A DNA stretch of 64,000 bases from Auanema rhodensis (taxonomy: Eukaryota; Nematoda; Chromadorea; Rhabditida; Rhabditidae). Under the pieces are notes generated by a model that had not been told where the DNA came from, searched no databases, and saw only the letters and a list, made by a program, of their open reading frames with translations. This document shows, in pieces, positions 1 through 8,724 of the stretch. The position numbers and the translations under genes were made by a program. The first letter of the stretch is position 1. Each line of letters begins with the position of its first letter. The DNA lies in contig OZ059898.1 in the NCBI GenBank assembly GCA_964057225.1, positions 10,664,001 to 10,728,000 on the forward strand, given 5' to 3'.

Positions 1-1125
1 TTTGCCCACACTTTTTGCAAAATTTCTCATTGCAATTGTGCGGTCTATCAGCACGTACTCTGTGATAATGATCACAGTTTTCACATGTCTGAATTTAGTC
101 ATGTTAAATTTTATATATATTTTTTAAATTACCTTAAACATTCGACATGTTTTTCTAATATGCCTGTCAAAGCATTGACGAGTTTTGAACAAAACTCTAC
201 AACTATCACATCTTATGCTACTCTCAACCACATTTTCCATCGAATTACATTTTAAGGTGTGGCATTTCTTACACTTGGCTTTACATCTATGCAACACTGT
301 TTTGTAAGATAATTTACAGTGTTGGCATATAATACCATCAAAAATCTGTGATCTACTACAAGTTGTAATACAGTCATAATGATTATTTCGGTAGCCTAGT
401 GTTACCACTTTGCTAGCCGTTTCATTAAAGATACGCTGAATAGCGTACATACGCTGTCCAGGTGGCCTAGCGTATACTACAAACTTATAGTCTGTATTAC
501 AACTTGCAATAATATTTAAATGGTTCAAATTATAATTTGGTAAATGTACAGAAATACCACACCTATTCAATAAATTGATATGATGTGGTTGATTTGGCAA
601 CAAGATGTAGTTGCGACGAAGATTTTGAATCCTCCGCTTCTCAACAACATCTTCTGCTGTCTCTTCATCGGCTCTCCACATTCCCACAACTGCTGCTCTA
701 GCCAGGCAATGAGTGTCAGTGTTTTCAATTGTGCCAGGTATTTTGAGTTCGGCATCAAAATAGAAACCAACTCTACCTTCACCAGGCATCAGGCTTGGCT
801 GCACCGGTCTTTCATCAAACACATACATTTCAATATTCATTGCCTGGCTAATTACAGCCTCTCGCTTTGATTGCTGTACCTTGCTGATGGCATTCATGAT
901 GGCAACGCCATCCAAATGCTCCCTTCTACGGAAATCCATAAATATGGATCCCTTTTCAAAGGATGGGTGCTCTATTGATAAACAAAATAGTGCTTTTTGT
1001 TTATCTGGCACACCACTTTCAGCAAGGCACCGATCAAGGAACTCATTAAATAGCCGCGGCATGACAACATGCATTGGCTCATTAATGTTTTCCAAATGTG
1101 GGAACGTGAGCGATCTAACGACCAC
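1..1125 (-). CDS. Maverick/Polinton-type DNA polymerase B, N-terminal zinc-rich part, partial
   Basis: Minus-strand coding region running off the left edge. A 993-base exon (1125 to 133) is followed by a 44-base intron (132-89, GTAATT...TTCAG) and a second exon that leaves the window at base 1. The protein has the block DFRRREHLDGVAIMNAISK near residues 65-83, then a Cys/His-rich stretch (CQHCK, CKKCH, CDSCR, then CENCDHYH and FCKKCG across the intron). This order, a viral-type polymerase N-terminal domain then several zinc-knuckle pairs, is how I remember the N-termini of protein-primed type B polymerases of animal Polintons; the exonuclease and polymerase domains would lie left of the window. 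No ATG opens the frame: base 1125 is a GTG, so the true start is probably in an upstream exon. The gene points away from the element end at 3424. Family assignment is by resemblance and is supported by the clearer polymerase fragment at 4574-4843. Confidence 0.6.
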
Positions 1126-1840
1126 GTTGGTAAACCGATCAGTGCGTTTTATGCGTCGGTGTGACCACTATAATACACACTTTTTATAATGGTTATTTAG
1201 TTTAGAAATTTAGTTTAAATATAAATAATTTTTGTTTATAACTTTTAATAAATTTACTTTTCTTTAAATTATTTTTATATTCTTTCATTAAAAATGAATG
1301 GCATTTGATTTTTAAATATAAAGTTTTTTCTTTTATAAACATTTGTTAATGTTTAAAAATAAATGAAAAGGTCAAGATGGTGTTTTATTATTTTACTAGT
1401 TCAAAATGTTTGAAATATTTATAATTTGTAAGAATTCAAAATTGGTTGAAAGAAAGATATATAGTGAGATGAAATGTAAAGATTTTAAAATGAATGCTGT
1501 TCAAAAGAATGAATATATAAGTTTCAAAATACTTGCAATTTGTTTGATAAAAGATATAGATTGAGATGAAATGTAAAGATGAGAGAGAGAGAATTTTATG
1601 AATGGAATTGAAAAAGAGAAATAAATTTCAAAATGTTTTCAAAATATGCAACTGGAGCAAGAGAAAATTTCATGTTTCAAAAGATATATCATGAAATAAT
1701 ATATAAATAAAAGATCGCACCTCTATTTTACAGACATCGTTGAATGTCGCTCCATATCCGACTTGCCCTCCACTGGTTGATGGGGTAGCGGGATCCCATT
1801 CGCTTAAAAAGAAAAAACTAAATGTTATAATTTTTAATAT
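1126..1840. other. AT-rich stretch between polymerase and small TIR gene
   Basis: No complete gene is visible. Bases 1690-1840 (minus strand) carry an open exon after a possible acceptor near 1805 that would continue the small TIR gene in frame (DEWDPATPSTSGG), using a GTAAG donor that overlaps that gene's stop codon. The rest (1200-1690) is AT-rich and repetitive, with loosely repeated phrases such as GAGATGAAATGTAAAGAT at about 1466 and 1562. Confidence 0.4.
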
Positions 1841-1843
1841 CGC

Positions 1844-2133
1844 TTACTCATCACTGTCATCCAAGGTTATTACTTCAATAACCCTTGATGATGAGGGCCC
1901 ACTGTTAAAAGTGGGTGATGTGGGCTCACAGAGCTCGATCCCACCAGCCTCGGTAAACTTTATACGTTTACTAAAAAACAAAATATATTTAAAGATTCAA
2001 AATTGTGTTAAATTACCTGAGCTGATTAATCTCTTCATAATCAAATCCTAGCTCTTCACATAAACGTTTATAACTAAAAAAAGAAAAAGTTTACAAACAA
2101 ATAATCAAAAAGACGCAACCTATTAGCAGCCAT
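1844..2133 (-). CDS. Small spliced TIR-encoded protein with acidic SIM-like tail, left copy
   Basis: Three exons can be read on the minus strand. ATG at 2133 opens a tiny exon (MAAN), then an intron ending TTTTTTTAG, a middle exon beginning YKRLCEELGFDYEEIN, a second short intron ending TTTTTTAG, and a last exon ending VIEVITLDDSDE and TAA at 1844-1846. The tail has the form of a SUMO-interaction motif: a hydrophobic V-I-E-V-I core followed by Asp/Ser/Glu. The same gene occurs in the right arm with one visible Ala/Ser change in the last exon, so the coding frame has been kept in both copies. A GTAAG overlapping the stop could splice onward to an exon ending in DNDVCK-like sequence near 1730, giving a longer form. 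Function is unknown; the SIM call is motif inference only. Confidence 0.5.
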
Positions 2134-2524
2134 TGTACCTTGATATAATGAATACATCAGTCTACACATTGCTGTTGGCATTGTAATTTGTTATGTAACA
2201 TGGATTTAGGTACAGCTGTCAAAACTAGCAGTTGCGATAAACTTTAAAATAAATAAGCATATTGAATACATCTGTTTTTATTGTCCCCATCGGATTAATT
2301 TTTGTTATTAGTTCTTATTAAATTAACTTTATGCGTTTCATTGAGGTCAGCGCAACTGTTTGTTAATCCCGTCGTATTTACCTTCAATGTGTGCTCTATT
2401 TAGTTATTGTATTGTTATATTAGTAAAATAAAGTTTAAAACTAATCTTTTATTATAATTTGAAACCTTTACTTGTTAGAATGAATATAATTAATAACAAT
2501 TCGCAATTTCAAAAATTAATAATT

Positions 2525-2690
2525 TAATGTCATTCTTATCGAATTAACTTTCGATATGTGTTCCATTAAATTTTGGAATTTTATATCGTTCTTATCGAAT
2601 TAACCTTCGATATGTGTTCCATTGAATTTTGTATTTCATATCGTTCTTATCGAATTAACCTTCGATATGTGTTCCATTGAATTACCCATA
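2525..2690. repeat. 55-base tandem repeats, left arm (3 copies)
   Basis: Three copies of a unit containing TTCTTATCGAATTAACYTTCG followed by ATATGTGTTCCATTRAATTT. The inverted equivalents (three full and one partial) are at 4020-4207 in the other arm. Copies within an arm are nearly identical. Confidence 0.8.
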
Positions 2691-3424
2691 ACAAGTACGG
2701 TGAACAAAACGATATACATGCAAAAATTTTACTGTTTTTTTAAATAAAAACAATACAAACACAATACAATAAAAATTAAACAAAATAAGTAAACAAACAT
2801 TATTAATAAATATAATAAAGAAATAAAGAAATAAATAAAATTTAAAAACAAATTTATATATTCAAAATTTAAATATAATTTATATATAAAATTTAAAGTT
2901 TAAATATGATTTATATATATAAAATTTAAATATTTAAAGTTTAAGTTTAATATAATAAATGAATAAAGTAATAAAATTTTAAAACAAATTAATATATTTA
3001 AAATTTAAATATAATTTATATATATAAAGGTTAAATATAATTTAAATATAATTTATAAATATAAAATTTTAATATAATTTAAATATTTAAAATTAAAATT
3101 TAAAATTAGATTTTTTTTTTCACTTAATATATTTAAAAATTAATTCAAAATATATAATTATATATATACATTTAAAAAAGCATATTTAAATTTGATTTAA
3201 AAAAAAAAATTTTAATCATGCTTTAAATCATGATTTTTAAATTTAAAAAAGTAAAATCCATGAACCATGATCCCAAAATATGATTTTAACAGCTGACGCT
3301 CAAAAATATGTTTTTGACAGCTGACGCGCCCCAAAAGTATGTTTTTAGCAGCTGACGCCCCCAAAAGTATGTTTTTGACAGCTGTTTGAGGGCGTGGTTA
3401 GTAAATTTTGCACGGCTCTCTACT

Positions 3425-3677
3425 GATAGCTAATGTATTTCATAACTATGTTCAAGAATAGAATAAATGTTTCGTAATATATTTATTGAACAATAAATTT
3501 TTATTTAAAATTAGAACATGTGTTAACATTTTGTAAAAGTTTCTTTTTTACAAAGTGTCTGGAAATGTTGTACTTGTAATCGGATGTGTACAAGTCTGTT
3601 TTTCGCAACAATCCTGCGTTTCCTCAGTGGGATCCAACATTTTGAATTAGTGTTTCCTAAAAATAAGAGTGTACCAC
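3425..3677. other. Spacer between two back-to-back Maverick ends
   Basis: Non-repeated 253 bases lying between the CTCTCTACT terminus at 3424 and the AGTAGAGAG terminus at 3678. A 61-codon minus-strand frame crosses it but ends in the repeat and resembles nothing I know. No matching 6-base duplications flank the two ends, so this may be host DNA caught between two insertions or the relic of a rearranged junction. Confidence 0.5.
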
Positions 3678-4019
3678 AGTAGAGAGCCGTGCAAAATTTA
3701 CTAACCACGCCCCCAAACAGCTGTCAAAAACATACTTTTGGGGGCGTCAGCTGCTAAAAACATAATTTTGGGGCGCGTCAGCTGTCAAAAACATAATTTT
3801 GAGCGTCAGCTGTTAAAATCGTATTTTGGGATCATGGTTCATGGATTTTCCTTTTTTATAAATTTGTTTTTAAATTTTATTTATTTATTATATTTATTAA
3901 TAATGTTTGTTTACTTATTTTGTTTATTTTTTATTGTGTTGTGTTTGTATTGTTTTTATTTTAAAGAACAATAAAATTTTTGCATGTATATCGTTTTGTT
4001 CACCGTACTTGTTATGGGT

Positions 4020-4207
4020 AATTCAATGGAACACATATCGAAAGTTAATTCGATAAGAACGATATGAAATACCAAAATTCAATGGAACACATATCGAAGG
4101 TTAATTCGATAAGAACGATATGAAATACCAAAATTTAATGGAACACATATCGAAGGTTAATTCGATAAGAACGATATGAAATACCAAAATTTAATGGAAC
4201 ACATATC
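4020..4207. repeat. 55-base tandem repeats, right arm (3.5 copies)
   Basis: Unit contains AATGGAACACATATCGAAGG and TTAATTCGATAAGAACGATATG; three full copies and a partial one that runs into the leader of the small gene at 4205-4224. Inverted relative to 2525-2690. Confidence 0.8.
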
Positions 4208-4223
4208 ATTATATCAAGGTACA

Positions 4224-4514
4224 ATGGCTGCTAATATGTTGTGTCTTTTTGATTATTTGTTTGTAAACTTTTTCTTTTTTTAGTTATAAGCGTTTATGTG
4301 AAGAGCTAGGATTTGACTATGAAGAAATCAATCAACTTAGGTAATTTAACAATATTTTGAATTTATTTATACATATTTTTTTTTTAGTAAACGTATAAAG
4401 TTTACCGAGGCTGGTGGGATCGAGCTCTGTGAGCCCACAGCACCCACTTTTAACAGTGGGCCCTCATCATCAAGGGTTATTGAAGTAATAACCTTGGATG
4501 ACAGTGATGAGTAA
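4224..4514 (+). CDS. Small spliced TIR-encoded protein with acidic SIM-like tail, right copy
   Basis: Same gene as at 1844-2133, here on the plus strand. ATG at 4224; introns end at TTTTTTTAG (about 4281) and TTTTTTTTTAG (about 4387). The middle exon carries RLCEELGFDYEEINQL and the final exon ends GPSSSRVIEVITLDDSDE before TAA at 4512-4514. About 60 residues: a short charged N-terminal part, a Ser/Pro/Gly linker and the SIM-like acidic tail. Exon phases and splice sites agree between the two arms. The GTAAG at the stop is also present. I do not recognise the family. Confidence 0.5.
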
Positions 4515-4573
4515 GCGATATTAAAAATTATAACAATTAGTTTTTTTGTCAAAAATTTAATCATTTATATTTT

Positions 4574-4843
4574 AAAGATAGTTATTTATTAGTGCTTTTA
4601 CCCCTATCAGCGTTACCCAAGGCATTTGGTGTACCTGATATGAGTAAAGCACAGTTTCCTTACCTCTATAATCATCCAATAAATTATGGCAAAGTGTTGC
4701 CATCTTTACCACCAAAACAGTACTATTGTACTGCTAGAATGAAAGCAGAAGACCTAGCTTCATTCAATATTTGGTATGAAGAGCGTAATCAAAGAGCGTT
4801 TGATTTTGATGAAGAGCTTTTGGAATATTGTAGGACAGATGTC
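4574..4843 (+). pseudogene. Maverick DNA polymerase B fragment (type B2, exonuclease region)
   Basis: One open frame of about 88 codons beginning near an AAAGAT at 4574. It carries the hallmark run PLSALPKAFGVPDMSKAQFP, then YYCTARMK, FNIWYEERNQRAFDFDEELL and EYCRTDV. In organellar/viral type B polymerases the stretch from LSALPKAF to ELLEYCRSDV forms the end of the 3'-5' exonuclease domain, with the tyrosine and aspartate of the Exo III motif in YCRTDV. The frame is cut right after that motif by the nested element at 4844. The N-terminal zinc-rich part seen in the left element is missing here, since only about 60 bases separate the small gene from this fragment. Clear family, non-functional fragment. 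Confidence 0.85.
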
Positions 4844-5191
4844 AGTAGAGAGCCATGCCGAATTCACTAACCACGCCCCCAAACAGTTGCTAAAAACATA
4901 CTTTTGAGGGCGTCAGCTGCTAAAAACATACTTTTGGGGGCGTCAGCTGTCAAAATCATATTTTCGGCGTCAGCTGTGAAAAATATACTTTTCCTCCCGA
5001 GGCAGGCTCTCGAGCCTGCGCATGGATCAAAATGCATGATTTTTTTTAAAATCTTTTTTAAAATTATTTTTTAATGTATTATTTTAAATGAATTTTTATT
5101 ATTTATATATTTGTTAATTGTATTTGTAAATATTTTTAAAATTATTTCTTTTTAAATTTCTTTTTAATATTTATATATGTTTTAAATATTA

Positions 5192-5377
5192 TTATTTAAT
5201 TATTTCTTTTTTTCGAGCTATAACAAATTCCCATGGTCCTTGAGGAAGAAAAGTATTTTTCAAAGGGACTTGTACAGTACGAGTGGATTCAACACCTAAT
5301 GCCGACGCTGGTATATCACCATAGTTGATATTAGGTAAAAGAGCTTGTGCAGATTTTGAATCTATCAATTTAGCCAT
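5192..5377 (-). pseudogene. Possible Maverick major-capsid N-terminal fragment
   Basis: A 61-codon minus-strand frame starting MAKLIDSKSAQALLP at 5377 and ending in AT-rich DNA. The block ESTRTVQVPLKNTFLPQGPW followed by EFVI has the layout of the start of Polinton major capsid proteins, where a Thr/Ser-Glu, a TVQVPL-like strand and a P-(I/W)-E-F-V-I strand follow each other. It begins 6 bases from an unrelated plus-strand frame. Far too short to be functional. The resemblance is weak and position inside a Maverick derivative is the main support. Confidence 0.35.
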
Positions 5378-5599
5378 TCAAATGTGAAACGACCGCTCAC
5401 GAGTGATGCACAACCGCTTATGAGGTTTTGTGGTTTTGCGTCGTCGCAAATACGTAATTGTCTGCAGCACTTATTTGGGCCACCTTTCAAAAATGCTCTA
5501 GAGGCGTATGGTGATGCAATGTCTACTCCCTATAGTCATTTACTGATTGACAATCATCCTTTAACAAGTTAGAAGCAGCGTATACTATCTGATACAACA

Positions 5600-6490
5600 G
5601 CGGAGAACCCTATTGTTTATGTTGCGCCAAAACTCCTTGTTCTGTTTCCTCATTTTCTTTTGAACAAATTGAAATTATTGTTGAAATTGGATTTAATATT
5701 GTGAAAAATAATAATTTTCTTTTAACTAACAAGGAATATAAAACCCTCTTGCCCATATCTTCATTATTACGTCCAATAGCTTTGATACGCACACCGGAAA
5801 AGGCTAAATCATTATTGGCAACGCTTTCACACAAACAATTGAAAACAATAGTTACATGTGGTATTGCCTAGAAAATAGAGCTATACCCGATTATAAAAAG
5901 GCTGAACTATACGAAGACTTGATTGCTCGTCTCAAAAACTATAGAGAAAGTATAGATGCGCCCATAGTACAAGTGGAAAATGCTGATCCGCCTCTATTGC
6001 CAGAATACAAGTTGCCAAGAAAGTATAACAATTTGTGGAAGAAATTTCCAGAGGTGCGCACAAACAAGAGTAATCAACTTGTGATTAATAATGAGGCTGT
6101 ACCAAACACCAATATTACAAAAATTTTAGATTTTGTATTGAATAAAACAAAAACGGAGCCCAATGGATTTTCAGTCTTGTCAAAGTTTTTAGCCAGTAAA
6201 GACGTATCTAGTTCTAACAAAAAACAAACTAGAAGAGAGTCAGCAGACAATGACTGAGTTGACGTTGTAACTAGAGCTGAACCGGCTGTTACAGACTTGG
6301 ACTCTACTATATTACCTAGAACGCCTCGTCATCGTTAAGCTGTTATTCGATATTCACCATCACGGGTTCGTACACTCAAAAGTAAAAGGTCAAAAACTTT
6401 TGATATTGCCGCCGAAACATATTACACACCACGAGAAGGAGACTCACAGAATGGCCAAGGTCGTAAAAGGTTCTACATTAGATTATGGAA
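5600..6490 (+). pseudogene. Broken Maverick structural-type gene
   Basis: Plus-strand coding sequence in two frames. The first part (about 5600-5870) contains LLATLSHKQLKTIV; the second (from 5856) contains PDYKKAELYEDLIARLKNY, an EAVPNTNITKILDFVL block and SVLSKFLASKDVS. Repeated helical Leu-rich segments, a Lys-rich middle, a VPNTNI-(8-20)-FSVLSKFLASKDV block and a basic C-terminus ending RKRFYIRLWK resemble a late, probably structural, protein found next to the integrase or capsid genes in invertebrate Polintons. It is broken by a frame change at about 5865, an in-frame TGA at 6255-6257 and an in-frame TAA at 6336-6338; the frame after each stop is otherwise well kept. Exact role unknown. 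Confidence 0.4.
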
Positions 6491-6666
6491 ATGATATTTT
6501 GGCGAGCATTTATTACGATATAAAACATCCAGCTTCATATACATCAGCCAAGAATTTATTATCGCAAGCACGAAAACACGGCATTTCAAAGGTACAAGTT
6601 GATGATTTTTTGCAAGATTTGTTTTTGACAGCTGACGCGCCCCAAAAGTATGTTTTTAGCAGCTGA
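6451..6666 (+). pseudogene. Maverick integrase N-terminal fragment
   Basis: Frame from ATG 6451 (MAKVVKGSTLDYGN) with the block LASIYYDIKHPASYTSAKNL followed by LLSQARKHGISKVQVDDFLQ. Polinton integrases start with this type of helix-turn-helix: an IYYDP-like strand, a (S/A)(F/Y)(S/T) helix start, then a (K/R)xxGI...V..(F/W)L helix. The catalytic DDE core is absent: from about 6625 the frame reads into the CAGCTG repeats of the element end and stops at 6666. It overlaps the end of the structural-type gene by about 40 bases in another frame, the tight packing expected of these elements. Confidence 0.65.
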
Positions 6667-6848
6667 CGCCCCCAAAAGTATGTTTTTGACAGCTGTCTGG
6701 GGGCGTGGTTAGTAAATTTTGCACGGCTCTCTACTCATTCCGAGCTCATCTTTGCAAAATTGGACTGTTGTATACTCCTTTGTCCAACAGTAAATGAAAA
6801 GAATAAAGTTTGTATACGATAAATGAGAGCCTATTTAATTTAAATTAG

Positions 6849-7083
6849 TTATATCTTAAAAGTGAAGCTATACCTTCTAAAAATGTTTTTTTTTAATTGC
6901 TGTTCTTTCCTACAGCTTTTTTTGGGGCATCTCCAAGGTTCACGCTCTATTGAGGGCTTCATTTCAGATTGGCAGATGCTACAGATTATAGCATCTGGTA
7001 AAATCCCCTTTTCTTGCAAAAATCGAATTGCACTTTCTTTAGTTGCAACTTTATCTCTCAGAGCGAACATGATGTCAGATTGA
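6849..7083 (-). pseudogene. Merlin/IS1595-type transposase N-terminal fragment
   Basis: Minus-strand frame of about 75 codons. It has AIRFLQEKGILPDAIICSIC followed by a short spacer and WRCPKKSCRKEQQLKKNIF. A leading helix ending in a zinc ribbon (CSIC ... WRCPKKSCR) is the N-terminal DNA-binding part of ISXO2/IS1595-like transposases, represented in animals by the Merlin superfamily. The DDE catalytic region is missing, so this is a decayed fragment. Confidence 0.6.
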
Positions 7084-8535
7084 GTTTGAGATTTCGATTG
7101 TTTTTTATATGAATTTATTATAATTTATTTAGTTTTTAAGCAACTGTGTGCATTTCGACTGCACTTGAGCCAAAACAAGAATAAAATGTCAATTGTACTA
7201 TTTGTGCAAGCTCTTTTATAATATTTTGGGTACCCCATAAAATATTAATAAACCTGTTCTTTAATTTTTTCAAATTCATTTTTTGATTCTAGTGTTTTTC
7301 AACACTCGTACTATTTTTATCGATTTTTGTTCGAAAAACTATTGATTAAGATGAGAAATAAATGGAGACTTTAGAAACTCTGAAAAAAAATGATCATCAT
7401 TAAGTCTAAAATTGATCTTCTACATGAAAGTGTTTAAGAATTTTGGAAGTATGTACATAAGGAATGTATCGAAGAGGTAAAAATATAAAATTAATCAAAT
7501 AATTAAATAGAAAATGAACCATAAAGAAAAAATTACCATGGCTCAAAAAGGATTTGGAAGAAAGAAAAGAAAGCTGCCGATTTTGTAACAAAAAATCATT
7601 TCAGTGAACGATGTGGAATATACTGTTCCAAAGTAACTAAATTCACCCGTGCTGTATCATTAAAATTATGTCTGCAATGTATCAACAGACATAAAGGAGA
7701 ATGTAGAAAAGCGAAAATATGCAAATTTGGATGATAAAGAAATACAATTTTATGTGTGTTTTTATGCCCCAAGTGTGGTAAACAGTAAATAGATATTTTA
7801 TATTTTATGAAAGTCTCTATGGAATTATTCAAATGAAATTGGAAACTCAATTTAAGTTCTTGGGAATGTTTTGAGTGAAATCGAAATGTCACAAAAATAA
7901 TAAGAAAAAAGATAAAAATAAGTGAAACATGAAAATATGATAAACTTTAAATTTTATTTTTTCCTCTTGAACGTGTATAAGCGGTCGAATAACAACACGT
8001 GGAATCTACGTCTAATTTACGTGAACGTTTGCTTTTATTTTTCAGTTGTTGATCATGTATCTATTATAATCTGTTTGTTCTAATTTTTATTTTTATTTTA
8101 TATTCTTATATTTTTGAGAGAGTTCACAAGGTGTGTAACTCTGTTCTCGTAAAAGATAGAAAGATGCGGTTTTCTTAATTGCCCGTGTCCATATTGGTCT
8201 AGAACCATAATATTATTCATATTGATGCACAATAAGCATGACTTCCAAATTTACGCGAAATTTAAATTATGCTAACTAAATGTACACGTCGTATGCACAT
8301 GATGTGTAACTCGGATCTCGTTAAAGATAGAAAGATGAGGTTTTCTAAAATTATTGACAAAAATTTTCAAATAATTCTATGCAAAGTATATACTATTCGA
8401 TTTGTTTTGACGAGACAAAGACGATGACCTATGTTATTTGGCAGAAAGATTTTCTTTTTTCTTTTGGGTGAAATTGGAGATTTAAGTGTACACCTATATC
8501 AGTAATTATCTCGCTTCGTCTTTAAGCTAGTTCAA
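7084..8535. other. Gene-poor stretch with decayed repeats
   Basis: No intact gene seen. Bases 7570-7735 (plus) encode, with one frame slip, paired cysteine motifs (CRFC, CGIYC, CLQCINRH) that look like a decayed zinc-binding tail. A direct repeat GTGTAACTC followed by TCTCGTNAAAGATAGAAAGA appears at about 8132-8180 and again at 8302-8350. The rest is AT-rich without recognisable content. Confidence 0.5.
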
Positions 8536-8724
8536 ATCTGATAATTTAGATTGACGCAGCTCAAAAAAGCGCATCGAATGCACTATGCGACATTAAAAAA
8601 AGTTATGACCGTTTGAAAAATGATGTGTTACAGTATGTTGACTCAAAATTGCTTTTCGAAAATGTTTGACGAAAATAGTGCATTCGATGCGTTTTTTTAA
8701 GCTGCGTCGATCTAAATTATCTTT
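8536..8724. repeat. Small palindromic (MITE-like) element
   Basis: Inverted arms of about 46 bases: GATAATTTAGATTGACGCAG then CTCAAAAAAGCGCATCGAAT at the left, and the near-perfect reverse complement at 8671-8722. The arms enclose about 85 bases. It has no coding capacity and looks like a short hairpin transposon derivative. Confidence 0.65.

Larger units (their letters stand above)
1841..3424 (-). mobile_element. Maverick terminal arm, left element (outer end at 3424)
   Basis: This arm is the inverted counterpart of 3678-4540. Reading inward from 3424 on the minus strand it has AGTAGAGAGCCGTGC, a conserved end stretch, three to four 30-base CAGCTG repeats (3285-3385), the sequence around ATCATGGTTCATGGATTTT, a shared AT-rich block, three 55-base repeats (2525-2690) and then the small spliced gene. 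The left arm is longer because it holds extra AT-rich DNA at 2810-3240 and an extra block at about 2160-2520. Polintons typically begin AG, end CT and carry long terminal inverted repeats; these ends fit that rule. Confidence 0.7.
3678..4573 (+). mobile_element. Maverick terminal arm, right element (outer end at 3678)
   Basis: Begins AGTAGAGAGCCGTGC, then CAGCTG 30-base repeats (3718-3815), the AT-rich block, the 55-base repeats (4020-4207) and the small spliced gene (4224-4514). It is the inverted match of 1841-3424 and is colinear with it apart from AT-rich insertions in the left arm. Polymerase sequence starts directly after the arm. Confidence 0.7.
4844..6735 (+). mobile_element. Nested 1.9-kb Maverick-derived deletion element
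   Basis: Bounded by AGTAGAGAGCCATGC at 4844 and GGCTCTCTACT ending at 6735, with CAGCTG 30-base repeats inside each end (4885-4985 and 6630-6700). It interrupts the polymerase frame of the right element. Contents: a short capsid-like frame (minus), a broken structural-like gene (plus) and an integrase N-terminus (plus) that runs into the right-end repeats. The left end is more diverged (GCCATGCCGAATTCACTAAC) than the right. No clear 6-base target duplication: the flanks read GATGTC and CATTCC. Confidence 0.7.

Noticed and set aside
580-1189. Plus-strand frames of 96 and 102 codons
   Set aside because: Antisense shadows of the polymerase N-terminal exon.
1740-4564. Frames containing SSLSSKVITSITLDDEG on both arms
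   Set aside because: Antisense shadow of the small SIM-tail gene, which is the spliced reading in the other direction.
6255-6257. In-frame TGA as selenocysteine in the structural-type gene
   Set aside because: A second in-frame TAA and a frame change nearby show simple decay; no hairpin of the SECIS type was seen.
7570-7735. piggyBac-like C-terminal cysteine domain
   Set aside because: Cysteine pairs (CRFC, CGIYC, CLQC) appear only with a frame slip and spacing does not fit well; kept as a possible relic only.
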